Positions 8,046 to 15,194 of a DNA stretch of 15,965 nt are shown piece by piece. Numbering within the stretch: the stretch's first letter is position 1; each line of letters opens with the position of its first letter. Under the pieces are notes generated by a model, which had not been told where the DNA came from, ran no database searches, and worked only from the letters and a program-made list of their open reading frames with translations. The position numbers were made by a program, and so were the translations under genes. The stretch is from Acetobacteraceae bacterium (lineage in GTDB: Bacteria; Pseudomonadota; Alphaproteobacteria; Acetobacterales; Acetobacteraceae), in the NCBI GenBank assembly GCA_030039695.1, contig JASHVB010000021.1:1-15965 (forward strand). The letters are read 5' to 3'.

Positions 8046-10218
8046 GCCAGGCTTCATTTCCGGCACTGAACTGTCGCGCCGCGCGCTGTTGCGTGGCGGT
8101 GCGGCAATCGCCGGCGGACTCGTCATCGGGATCGCGCTGCCAATGCCGGGTGCGCGAGCGGATCAGCCGGTGCCGACCGGCGCACGCATGAACGCCTTCA
8201 TCCACGTCGCGCCCGACGACACGGTGACTTTCACTCTGCCGGCGGTGGAAATGGGCCAGGGTGTCTACACCTCGCAGGCCCAGTGCCTCGCCGAAGAGCT
8301 CGATATCGATCTTAACAAGGTAATCGCCGCGGCCGCACCGCCGGATCAGGCCAACTATGGCAGTCCGGTCTTGATCATCCAGGCGACGGGCGGATCGACG
8401 ACGACCATGGCCTGGACCGGACCGCTGCGAAAGGCCGGGGCAATGGCACGCACGATGCTCGTCCAGGCGGCCGCCGCGGCCTGGGGCGTCGATCCCGTCA
8501 GCCTGGCAACCGAGAACGGCGTTATCACGGATGCGGCAAAGAAACGTTCGATCCGGTACGGCGAGGTCGCGGATGCGGCCGCCGGTCTCCAGCCGCCTGC
8601 CGAGGTCAAGCTGAAAGATCCCTCGCAGTTCCGCCTGATCGGCAAGCCGGCACATCGCATCGACACGCCTGACAAGGCCATCGGCAAGACGGTCTATGGC
8701 ATCGACGTGATGCGGCCCGGCATGAAGTTCGCCACGCTGATGGCCTCGCCTGTGATCGGCGGCAAGGTCGGCTCGGTTGATCAGTCGCAGGCGCTTGCCG
8801 TCCCTGGCGTACGGCAGGTGGTGGTGCTCGACGATCTCGTGGCGGTGGTTGGCGACAACACATGGGCGGCGATGCAGGGATTGGGCGCGCTCGCGATCGA
8901 GTGGGCGCCCGGCGTGAATGCGGACCTCGATCAGGAGCAGCTCTGGGCGGACATCGAGAAAGCGTCCGAGGGTGCGGGGGTCGTCGCCGAGAAGCAGGGT
9001 GACGCGCTGGCCAGCTTGAAGGATGGCGCGTTGTTCGAAGCGACCTACGAACTGCCGTTTCTTTCCCATGCGCCGATGGAAATGACGAACTGCACCGTGC
9101 ATGTGCACGATGGCGCATGCGAGGTCTGGGTCGGCACACAGGTGCCTGGCTACGCACAGGCTGGCGCCGCAAAGGTGCTGGGTATCGACCCCGCCAAGGT
9201 GACGATCAACAACCATGTGCTCGGCGGCGCCTACGGCCGTCGGCTCGAAGTCGACGGCATCATCAAGGCGGTGCGCATTGCCGCCCATGTCGACGGGCCG
9301 GTGAAGGTGGTTTGGTCGCGCGAGGAGGACATTCGCCAGGAGCTCTATCGCCCGCTCTACCACGACCGGCTGAAGGCGCGGGTGGAGAATGACAGGATCA
9401 CCGCCTGGCACCATCGCATCACCGGCGTTTCGATCATGGCGCGTTGGCTGCCGCCAGCTTTCAAGAACGGCATCGACATCGATGCGGTCGACGGGGCGGT
9501 GCACATTCCCTACGCGGTGGGCGACAGGCTGGTTGAATATATCCGCCAGGAGAGCGTCATTCCGGGCGCGTTCTGGCGCGGTGTTGGCCCGAACAGCAGC
9601 ATCTTCTCTATCGAATCCTTCATGGACCTGATGGCCCGCAAGATCGGCCTCGATCCGCTCGCATTCCGGCGTGGCATGCTGGACAAGAGCCCCCGCGCGC
9701 TTGGCGTGTTGAACCTCGTGGCGAAAAAGGCCGGGTGGGGGATGCCGCCTCCTGCCGCGCCCTCTGGCGTGCGCTGGGGACGCGGCTTTGCGCTGATGCA
9801 GGCCTTCGGCAGCTATCTCGCCGCGATCGCAGATGTCGTGGTGAGTGACGGAGGTGATGTGCGCGTCACCCGCGTGGTGGTTGCTGCGGATGTGGGCAAG
9901 GTCATCAACCCGGACATCCTGTTGGCACAGATACAGGGCGGCGTCACTTTCGGGCTCAGCGCGGTGCTCTACGGTAAGATCACCTATGCCAGCGGGCGTG
10001 TCGAACAGAGTAACTTCAACAACTACCGTATCCTGCGCATCGATGAGGCGCCGGCGATCGAGGTTCATATCGTGCCGAGCACCGAGAATTCGGGCGGTAT
10101 CGGCGAACCGGGCACGGTGGTTGTGCAACCAGCGGTCGCCAACGCCGTCTTCGCCGCGACAGGCGTACAGCTAACACGCATGCCGATCGATGCAACGCTG
10201 ATTGCGAAGGCGGTCTGA
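8029..10218 (+). CDS. molybdopterin-binding catalytic subunit of xanthine-oxidase-family dehydrogenase (IorB-like, Tat-exported)
   Basis: This is the catalytic subunit, 729 aa, of a periplasmic molybdenum hydroxylase. The ATG at 8029 follows GAAGGGA and gives a twin-arginine signal peptide: SRRALLRGG at residues 16-24, a hydrophobic stretch, and a likely cleavage site after ARA at residue 44. Family motifs include MGQGVY (75-80), the GGAYGRR segment near residues 398-404, and the C-terminal GIGEPG, whose glutamate (about residue 693) should be the catalytic base that activates water for substrate hydroxylation. With the small subunit and cytochrome it should oxidise an aldehyde to an acid or hydroxylate an N-heterocycle. 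The family includes isoquinoline 1-oxidoreductase and membrane-linked aldehyde dehydrogenases, and I cannot tell which from sequence alone. The protein looks complete. No XdhC-like or other cofactor-insertion gene is present in the window. Confidence 0.93.
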   Translation: MLRDPEPGFISGTELSRRALLRGGAAIAGGLVIGIALPMPGARADQPVPTGARMNAFIHVAPDDTVTFTLPAVEMGQGVYTSQAQCLAEELDIDLNKVIAAAAPPDQANYGSPVLIIQATGGSTTTMAWTGPLRKAGAMARTMLVQAAAAAWGVDPVSLATENGVITDAAKKRSIRYGEVADAAAGLQPPAEVKLKDPSQFRLIGKPAHRIDTPDKAIGKTVYGIDVMRPGMKFATLMASPVIGGKVGSVDQSQALAVPGVRQVVVLDDLVAVVGDNTWAAMQGLGALAIEWAPGVNADLDQEQLWADIEKASEGAGVVAEKQGDALASLKDGALFEATYELPFLSHAPMEMTNCTVHVHDGACEVWVGTQVPGYAQAGAAKVLGIDPAKVTINNHVLGGAYGRRLEVDGIIKAVRIAAHVDGPVKVVWSREEDIRQELYRPLYHDRLKARVENDRITAWHHRITGVSIMARWLPPAFKNGIDIDAVDGAVHIPYAVGDRLVEYIRQESVIPGAFWRGVGPNSSIFSIESFMDLMARKIGLDPLAFRRGMLDKSPRALGVLNLVAKKAGWGMPPPAAPSGVRWGRGFALMQAFGSYLAAIADVVVSDGGDVRVTRVVVAADVGKVINPDILLAQIQGGVTFGLSAVLYGKITYASGRVEQSNFNNYRILRIDEAPAIEVHIVPSTENSGGIGEPGTVVVQPAVANAVFAATGVQLTRMPIDATLIAKAV

Positions 10219-10221
10219 CCC

Positions 10222-11559
10222 ATGCGTATCCAACCGGTTATGCTCACGCTTGTCGGGATCGTGATTGTCGCTGGGGTGGTGGTCGCCGGCGTGGTCGGGT
10301 GGATGGTGTTCCAGCCAGGCGCTGATGGGTTCGCTACCGGAACGCGGGTTGAACTCACGGCCTATAAAGGCCCTTCGCCCACCGGCACACCAGCCGAACT
10401 CGTCAATGCGGACGCTGTGACACGGGGGGCCTACATTGTCCGCATGGCGGACTGCGAAGCCTGTCACTCGACCGCGGGTGGGCCACCCTTCGCCGGCGGG
10501 CGCGCCTTCGTGCTGCCCTTCGGCACGATCTACTCACCAAACCTGACACCGGATCCCCAAACCGGCATCGGCAAATGGACCGACGCCGATTTCCTCAACG
10601 CGCTGCATCGCGGCATCGCGCCGGACGGATCACGCTATTATCCCGTCTTTCCTTACACGTCTTACACGCTATTGACCGATCAGGATGTGTTGGCGATCAA
10701 AGCGTATCTCTTCTCGCTGAAGCCGGTGAAACAGGCGAACAAGCCCAATACCTTTGCTTTCCCTTATAATCAGCGGTGGCTGATGGCGATCTGGGCGGCC
10801 CTGTTCAATCCCGACCATCGCTTCCGGCCGGTGGAGGGGGAAAGCGCCGAATGGAACCGCGGCGCCTATATGGTCGAGGCGGCGGAGCATTGCGGGGAGT
10901 GCCACACGCCGCGCAACCTGATGCAGGCGCTCGACGAACGCCGCAAATTCGCCGGCGGCTTCGCCGCGGGTTGGAAAGCCTACAACATCAGCCCCGACAA
11001 GGTGAGCGGTGTAGGCGATTGGTCAGTGGGAGCGCTCGCCTCCTACCTATCGACTGGTTATGCGAAAGGACACGGCCTTGCGTCTGGTCCGATGAGAGAA
11101 GCGGTCGAGCTCAGTCTGTCGCACCTGACGAAATCCGACATCGCCGCGATCACAACCTATCTGCGTAGTGTTCCGGCCGTCGAAGGCGGATTGCCAGCGC
11201 TGGCAGGCCCGGCTCCGGCGACGCCGCAGCTGGCGCGAATCAACGATCCGGTGGGCAAGCGCATATTCGAGGGCGACTGCGTGAGCTGCCACGCATGGAC
11301 CGGTGCTGGGGCAGTTATCGCAGAAACGCAGCTCACCGGGGTGCGGGCGGTCAACGATCCGAGCGCCGCCAATGTCGTTCAGATGATCCTCGCCGGTACC
11401 GGCCGGCCCGACACGCCGCATCCCTTTATGCCGAGCTTCGGCCGCTCCTATTCCAACGCAGAGATCGCCGCTGTTGCCAACTACGTGACCGCGCGCTTTG
11501 GCAGCGCGCCTTCGCACGTCACGCCCGCCGATGTTGCCGAGCTTCGCCAGCAGAACTGA
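10222..11559 (+). CDS. membrane-anchored triheme cytochrome c
   Basis: This 445-aa cytochrome starts three bases after the stop of the molybdopterin subunit gene, so it belongs to the same operon. Residues about 7-30 form one hydrophobic segment that acts as a signal anchor, with the rest in the periplasm. Three CxxCH heme sites are present: CEACH (78-82), CGECH (224-228) and CVSCH (353-357), giving three class I-like cytochrome domains as in the cytochrome subunits of membrane-bound alcohol, gluconate and aldehyde dehydrogenases. Its role should be to take electrons from the iron-sulfur subunit and pass them to ubiquinone or a terminal oxidase. Likely methionine ligands are Met291 (SGPM) for heme 2 and Met403 (FMPSFG) for heme 3. 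In domain 1 there is no methionine between residue 83 and Met188; the position often reading YPAMPY is YPVFPY here. Confidence 0.92.
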   Translation: MRIQPVMLTLVGIVIVAGVVVAGVVGWMVFQPGADGFATGTRVELTAYKGPSPTGTPAELVNADAVTRGAYIVRMADCEACHSTAGGPPFAGGRAFVLPFGTIYSPNLTPDPQTGIGKWTDADFLNALHRGIAPDGSRYYPVFPYTSYTLLTDQDVLAIKAYLFSLKPVKQANKPNTFAFPYNQRWLMAIWAALFNPDHRFRPVEGESAEWNRGAYMVEAAEHCGECHTPRNLMQALDERRKFAGGFAAGWKAYNISPDKVSGVGDWSVGALASYLSTGYAKGHGLASGPMREAVELSLSHLTKSDIAAITTYLRSVPAVEGGLPALAGPAPATPQLARINDPVGKRIFEGDCVSCHAWTGAGAVIAETQLTGVRAVNDPSAANVVQMILAGTGRPDTPHPFMPSFGRSYSNAEIAAVANYVTARFGSAPSHVTPADVAELRQQN

Positions 11560-11662
11560 GTTCACGCATCAAGGCCAGCCCTAAGCAACCGGCCGAGGTT
11601 TCCGAATAGAGAATTTGCGGTGCGCTGAGAGGCGACGGAACGAACTCCCGCGTGAAGTCATC

Positions 11663-12131
11663 ATGGAGCCAACACAGCGGCATCTCGATCTGCTGCTCGC
11701 CCAGTCCACAAAGGCGTGCCGCGGCATTCTGGCGCGCGTATTGCCGCTGCTACGAAGGAAGGCTCGTCATCGAAGGAACGCTCGTCATCAAGCGTGGTGA
11801 GATCGGCGCCGGAGCGGAGCGGTTGCGCGCCGGCGCCGAACGTGGCGTGGTGCGGTGCGTCGTCTTACCGCTCGTAAAGCTCCTGGCGGCAGAAACCTTG
11901 GGCCATGCCGGGCGCCTCGCCGACGGGCTGACCGCAATCGAGGACGCCATCGATTATTCCGGGCGCACGGGAGAACGCTGGCTGATTGCCGATTTGCTGC
12001 GCATCAAAGGCGATCTGCTGATGTTGCAGGACCCGGACGGTACAGTCCCAGTGGCCCAGGATCACTTTCGCCGGGCGCTCGACTGGGCGCGCCGGCAAGG
12101 CGACTTGAGGTCCGACGTCCGGTCGGCGAAA
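11663..12131 (+). pseudogene. degenerate TPR tail of a third winged-helix/STAND/TPR regulator
   Basis: The frame beginning at 11652 is open for 241 codons, but only part looks like a protein. From about 11721 to 12131 it reads like the last third of regulators of the class at 1325 and 4624: FWRAYCRCYEGRLVI, IKRGEIGAGAERL, ERWLIADLLRIKGDLL, then HFRRALDWARRQGDL and a decayed DVRSA where ELRAA is usual. Just before, HLDLLLAQSTK at 11681-11713 continues the same alignment in another frame, so a +1 shift occurs near 11715. Nothing of the winged helix or ATPase is present, and the normal C-terminal signature (FDTADL) is lost after 12131. The wording differs from both neighbours, so it is not a fragment copied from either of them. 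A 241-aa product is possible but unlikely to work as a regulator. Its position behind the cytochrome gene suggests an ancestral regulator flanking the operon. Confidence 0.7.
11754..11789 (+). repeat. 18-bp in-frame tandem duplication inside the regulator remnant
   Basis: Two adjacent 18-base units, at 11754-11771 and 11772-11789, differ at one base only (GAAGGAAGGCTCGTCATC against GAAGGAACGCTCGTCATC). They encode EGRLVI and EGTLVI back to back where related proteins have a single copy (CYEG-x-L-x-IKRGE). This looks like a replication-slippage duplication tolerated in a decaying gene. Confidence 0.85.
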
Positions 12132-12432
12132 AGTGCTGGAACAGCAGTCATTGGCGAACGTGATACCGTTTCATGTTGGAAATCTCTCCGCCCCAGCGCG
12201 CTGCGTCGCCTCCGTCACGCTTCCCGGTACATCCGCCCGGGCCGGCGCGGCTGCATTCGTTCAAATTGCCCGACCGTCGGCGACCAAACGAGCCGCGAAC
12301 ATGTGATGACGACACCTCAGGCGGATGAGACAGTCCATTGCTTCGCCTTTCTCGCCGACAATGCACGTCTGAACTGACAAAACACTTTTCCATTCGGTGC
12401 TGTCGCATGTGTGATGGCCAAATCACACCGTC
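12132..12432. other. intergenic stretch with no supported gene
   Basis: This is about 300 bases between the end of recognisable homology in the regulator remnant and the stop of the minus-strand Tat protein gene. The plus-strand frame of the remnant stays open to 12377 with arginine- and serine-rich residues that look like translated non-coding sequence. A 23-codon ORF at 12306-12377 has nothing to recommend it. The only structure I see is the hairpin at 12409-12428, given separately. Confidence 0.5.
12409..12428 (-). terminator. perfect 7-bp inverted repeat just downstream of the Tat protein gene
   Basis: GTGTGAT and ATCACAC form a perfect seven-base stem around a six-base loop (GGCCAA on the plus strand). 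It lies four bases beyond the stop codon of the minus-strand gene at 12433-13203, a typical place for a transcript-end hairpin. No T-run follows directly on the minus strand; the nearest T-rich stretch is about 20 bases on (GTGTTTTGTC). It may be a weak or factor-assisted terminator, or an mRNA-protecting hairpin. Confidence 0.35.
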
Positions 12433-13203
12433 TCAGGCGGACGGCTTCACGTACTGCATCGTCCAAACCGGCTGATATTCAGGAGAATAGCGGTTGCCGA
12501 CCCAGGGCGAGCCGCAAATATGCAGGTAGGCGTATGGTGTGCCCGCAAACATCACCCACGCTCCTGCGTCGCGCACGTCGCTCGGAAGACCGCAGTGCAC
12601 CGGGTCGAAGGGCCAGAGCACCATCCAGTGCGGTCCGATAGGAATCGCGGGACTGGTGGTGTCGAACGGATCGGAGTTACTGCGTTGCGTGGCTCCGCAT
12701 AGCATGTAGCAGAGCCCTGGCGTCGTGTTCGAGGGGCGTGGCTTGTGCAGAAGGGCATCCTTGAACCATTGCATGCCCATGCGATCCATGCACATAGGCG
12801 GATCGCCGATCCGGTTCTCGTCACCGGGCAGGCAGATCCAGTCGTTGGTTCCCTGGCGCAAGATCGTCACCAGGTTGCCGTGCCGATCCATCTCAGCGAT
12901 CGTGGCGTCCTTGGTGACCGAGGTCGGTCCGGCCCGCATCGCGCGGGCGATCTTCACGGCGCGAATCTGCGCTTGCGGATCGCCGAGCGCTGGCCCAGCA
13001 GGTAATGCGAGGGCTTCATGACTGAAGCTGCCCTGAACCGATTGTTGTGCCCAGGCTCTGCTATCAAGAGCCGTGAGCACGGTGCCGAAGAAGCCGACGC
13101 CGGCTATGACGTTGCGCCGAGAGATAGCCCCACCAGATTGGCCATCCTGGTCCGCGTACTGGCTCTGGTCGCTCGCCGAACGTATCGGATCTTGGCTGCT
13201 CAT
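12433..13203 (-). CDS. Tat-exported protein of unknown function with six cysteines
   Basis: This 256-aa protein begins at an ATG with an excellent ribosome binding site (AAGGAG, six bases before it). A hydrophilic leader precedes a twin-arginine motif (ISRRNVIAG at 27-35), a hydrophobic core, and a likely signal peptidase site after AWA at residue 52, so the mature protein should be periplasmic and folded before export. The mature part has six cysteines (124, 138, 165, 169, 204, 230) in segments such as DWICLPGDE, PPMCMDRMGMQW, GLCYMLCGAT and LHICGSPW, plus tryptophan-rich GPHWMVLWPFDP. This resembles a recurrent but unnamed type of secreted bacterial protein with the pattern W-x-C-LP ... MC-D ... 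GTPYAHL; I cannot give it a function. Tat use could mean a cofactor or metal. The gene stands alone, facing the regulator remnant, with 127 bases separating it from the operon upstream. Confidence 0.85.
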   Translation of the reverse strand: MSSQDPIRSASDQSQYADQDGQSGGAISRRNVIAGVGFFGTVLTALDSRAWAQQSVQGSFSHEALALPAGPALGDPQAQIRAVKIARAMRAGPTSVTKDATIAEMDRHGNLVTILRQGTNDWICLPGDENRIGDPPMCMDRMGMQWFKDALLHKPRPSNTTPGLCYMLCGATQRSNSDPFDTTSPAIPIGPHWMVLWPFDPVHCGLPSDVRDAGAWVMFAGTPYAYLHICGSPWVGNRYSPEYQPVWTMQYVKPSA

Positions 13204-13330
13204 CGAACACTCCTTGACGGCTTGGGAACGATGCACGCTGGGTAACTGCGTCACATGAAGGCGAGCCGCGACCTTGCCGAGAAGTGAACCGCGGCGAATC
13301 TAGGTTTGTTAAATACGTCGTGCCGCGTGA
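13204..13330 (-). promoter_or_regulatory. probable promoter region of the Tat protein gene
   Basis: These 127 bases separate the stop of the MBL-fold gene from the start of the Tat protein gene on the same strand. It holds the AAGGAG ribosome binding site next to the ATG and an AT-richer patch (minus-strand TATTTAACAAACC, around 13304-13316) that could form part of a promoter. No clear -35/-10 pair or terminator hairpin is visible, so read-through from the upstream operon remains possible. Confidence 0.3.
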
Positions 13331-14206
13331 TCACGGCCTGGCAGGGCGCGAGGCTTTGGCGGCGTTCGCGCTGCCCCAGAGCGACCCCGGATTAATGCGG
13401 TCCGGATAGAGGGCGAGCATCCGATCGTAGAGCTCGCGAGCGGTTCGGGTTTGGTCGTCGGCTCGCAGGAAGTCCTCGATGTATCGCCGTGTTTCGTGGA
13501 TATGCCGCGGCGAATTGTCCGGATCCAGCGGGCCGTGACCCACCACGACGGCACGAGGGTTGAGCGCCTCGATCTTGTCGATTGCTGCCAGCCAGTCGCG
13601 CAAACCCTGACGATCCGATTCGACCAGATAGGGATGCGTTCCGTTGTAAATTGCGTCGCCCGCGATTACGAGGCCGATCGAGGGCACGTGCAAGCAGGTT
13701 GTGTGATTGGTATCAGTGTGGCCGATGTCAATCGGGACGATCTCGTGGCCCTCAAGGTGGAACGTGGCGGCGTCGAGCCGATCGGCCGGGACCAGTTCCG
13801 TCGGGATCAGTCCTGGAAATCGACGACGCCACGTTTCGACGGCTTGCGGTGCGAGGGCGGCCCGCATGGCATCCGCCACTTGCGGGGGCGTTATCGCGCG
13901 GGCTTCGGGAAAGCGCTCGCGCAGAAGTTTCAGCCCGAAGAAATGATCGGCGTGGGCATGAGTGATGTAGATCGTGGACAGACGTTTTCCTGAGCCGGTG
14001 ATCCAATCGGCCAGCTCCGCTGTCTGCGCTTCAGACATGAAGGTGTCGACAAGGAGCGCGTCACGCTGTCCGTAGATCAGCGTGACGGTGTTCGCCACCC
14101 ATTTTAGGTCGTCCTTTCCGGGTGGCGCGCCCTGCGTTGCACTCGGGCGCCGCCGAATTAACAGCTCCCATTGCGGCAGCGAGTTGCCTTCGGTCAATAC
14201 GGTCAT
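13331..14206 (-). CDS. MBL-fold metallo-hydrolase
   Basis: This 291-aa protein has the metallo-beta-lactamase fold. The metal-binding motif HAHADH is at residues 83-88, followed by His163 in IGHTDTNHTT, Asp184 in IAGDAIYNGTH and His224 in VVGHGPLD, together a full set of ligands for a two-metal site. Proteins of this type hydrolyse a range of esters, lactones and thioesters; the substrate is unknown here. The ATG at 14206 is chosen because it overlaps the stop of the upstream gene as ATGA and has GGAAGGA at a suitable distance. The frame remains open to 14536, but that extension lies inside the hydrolase gene and does not look like protein. The gene is the last of the minus-strand operon. No signal peptide is visible, so it is probably cytoplasmic. 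Confidence 0.88.
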   Translation of the reverse strand: MTVLTEGNSLPQWELLIRRRPSATQGAPPGKDDLKWVANTVTLIYGQRDALLVDTFMSEAQTAELADWITGSGKRLSTIYITHAHADHFFGLKLLRERFPEARAITPPQVADAMRAALAPQAVETWRRRFPGLIPTELVPADRLDAATFHLEGHEIVPIDIGHTDTNHTTCLHVPSIGLVIAGDAIYNGTHPYLVESDRQGLRDWLAAIDKIEALNPRAVVVGHGPLDPDNSPRHIHETRRYIEDFLRADDQTRTARELYDRMLALYPDRINPGSLWGSANAAKASRPARP

Positions 14207-15159
14207 TGACGCGGTCCTTCCACTGGATGCTGTGCAGCACCCAGGGCATCGTTTTCTGCGTCCCGTTTCAAATGTTGGCGGAACCAAGACACCGCGGCGC
14301 TGCTCGCCGTCATGAATTCCCCGAGATAGGCATCGAAATGGCCGCCCGTGATCGTCACCAGCTTCTTTGGCTCCAGCGCCTGTTCGTACGCCCGCAGCTC
14401 GACATCGGTCAGGGTGATGTGATCGGCCAGCGCGACGATCATGAGTAACGGCGTCGGTGAGACGCGGGAGACCCAAGCCCCGGGCTCGTACATCCTGGCG
14501 ATGCGGCCCGAACGAACCGTTACCTCGTTCATCCACGAACCCTGCGGCAGAGGCTGGAGGTAGAAACCGATAGCCTCCCTGGCGCGATAGGATGCCGGCA
14601 CCGAAGCGTCGTCACCGACAACGAGTTGGCGGCGGGGTGCTTCGCCGTGGAACTGCCCCCGTTCATCTTCGTCGAAGCCGCGTTCCAACGCGGCCGCGGC
14701 ATCGGGCGGCACCCGTCGTAGACCCTGCTCATAGCCGCTGATCGTCGGCACCTGTGCGACGACGGCGCGGATGCGGCGGTCTGTCGCCCCGAGGACCAGC
14801 ACATGGCCGCCGGCATAGCTGGTACCCCAGACGCCGATCCGATCCGGGTCGACTGCTGGCAAGGTCTCGAGAAAGGAGATGGCCCGCCGCCAGTCGGCAA
14901 TCTGACGCCACGGGTCGATATCGTGACGGATGGCGCCGTCGCTGGCACCGAAATTCCGGTGATCATGCAGCAGTACCACGAACCCGGCCGCGGCAAAGGC
15001 GCGGGCGAAGCGTTCCAGGCCGTGCTCCTTAACGCCGGCGTAGCCGTGCGCCATGGAAATGGCAGGGCAAGCGAGTGCGCCCTCCTTCGGTGTGAAAAGC
15101 CAACCCCGGAGCCAATCGCCGCCCTCGACCTCGAACTCGATGTCCGATCGCGCAATCAT
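14203..15159 (-). CDS. alpha/beta hydrolase (dienelactone hydrolase / CocE-like type)
   Basis: This 318-aa alpha/beta hydrolase has a probable full catalytic triad: Ser114 in the nucleophile elbow WGTSYAGG, Asp246 in ALADHITL and His274 in GGHFDAY. The oxyanion-hole region MAHGYAGVKE is at 36-45, and HDHRNFGASDG at 65-75 is the usual strand after it. The elbow reads G-T-S-Y-A rather than the standard G-x-S-x-G, a variant seen in this group of hydrolases. It should cleave an ester, lactone or amide in the cytoplasm. The ATG at 15159 follows GGAGG by five bases; earlier in-frame starts at 15183 and 15222 would run into the upstream gene. It sits 35 bases after the dehydrogenase gene and overlaps the next gene by four bases (ATGA). 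Confidence 0.88.
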   Translation of the reverse strand: MIARSDIEFEVEGGDWLRGWLFTPKEGALACPAISMAHGYAGVKEHGLERFARAFAAAGFVVLLHDHRNFGASDGAIRHDIDPWRQIADWRRAISFLETLPAVDPDRIGVWGTSYAGGHVLVLGATDRRIRAVVAQVPTISGYEQGLRRVPPDAAAALERGFDEDERGQFHGEAPRRQLVVGDDASVPASYRAREAIGFYLQPLPQGSWMNEVTVRSGRIARMYEPGAWVSRVSPTPLLMIVALADHITLTDVELRAYEQALEPKKLVTITGGHFDAYLGEFMTASSAAVSWFRQHLKRDAENDALGAAQHPVEGPRQ

Positions 15160-15194
15160 GACGTCCTCCGGGGTGCAGAGCATTGCGGCCGGGT

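Noticed and set aside
8023..10128. A 701-codon minus-strand open frame opposite the molybdopterin subunit gene
   Set aside because: It is antisense to a gene with clear catalytic motifs. Its histidine- and arginine-rich translation is typical of the complement of GC-rich coding sequence.
12306..12377. A 23-codon ORF after the regulator remnant
   Set aside because: It has no ribosome binding site, no recognisable features, and lies in sequence that looks non-coding.
12409..12428. A CRP-like site, since TGTGA and TCACA occur as an inverted repeat
   Set aside because: The half-sites are separated by eight bases, whereas CRP/FNR-type sites need six. It also lies downstream of a stop codon between convergent genes rather than in a promoter.
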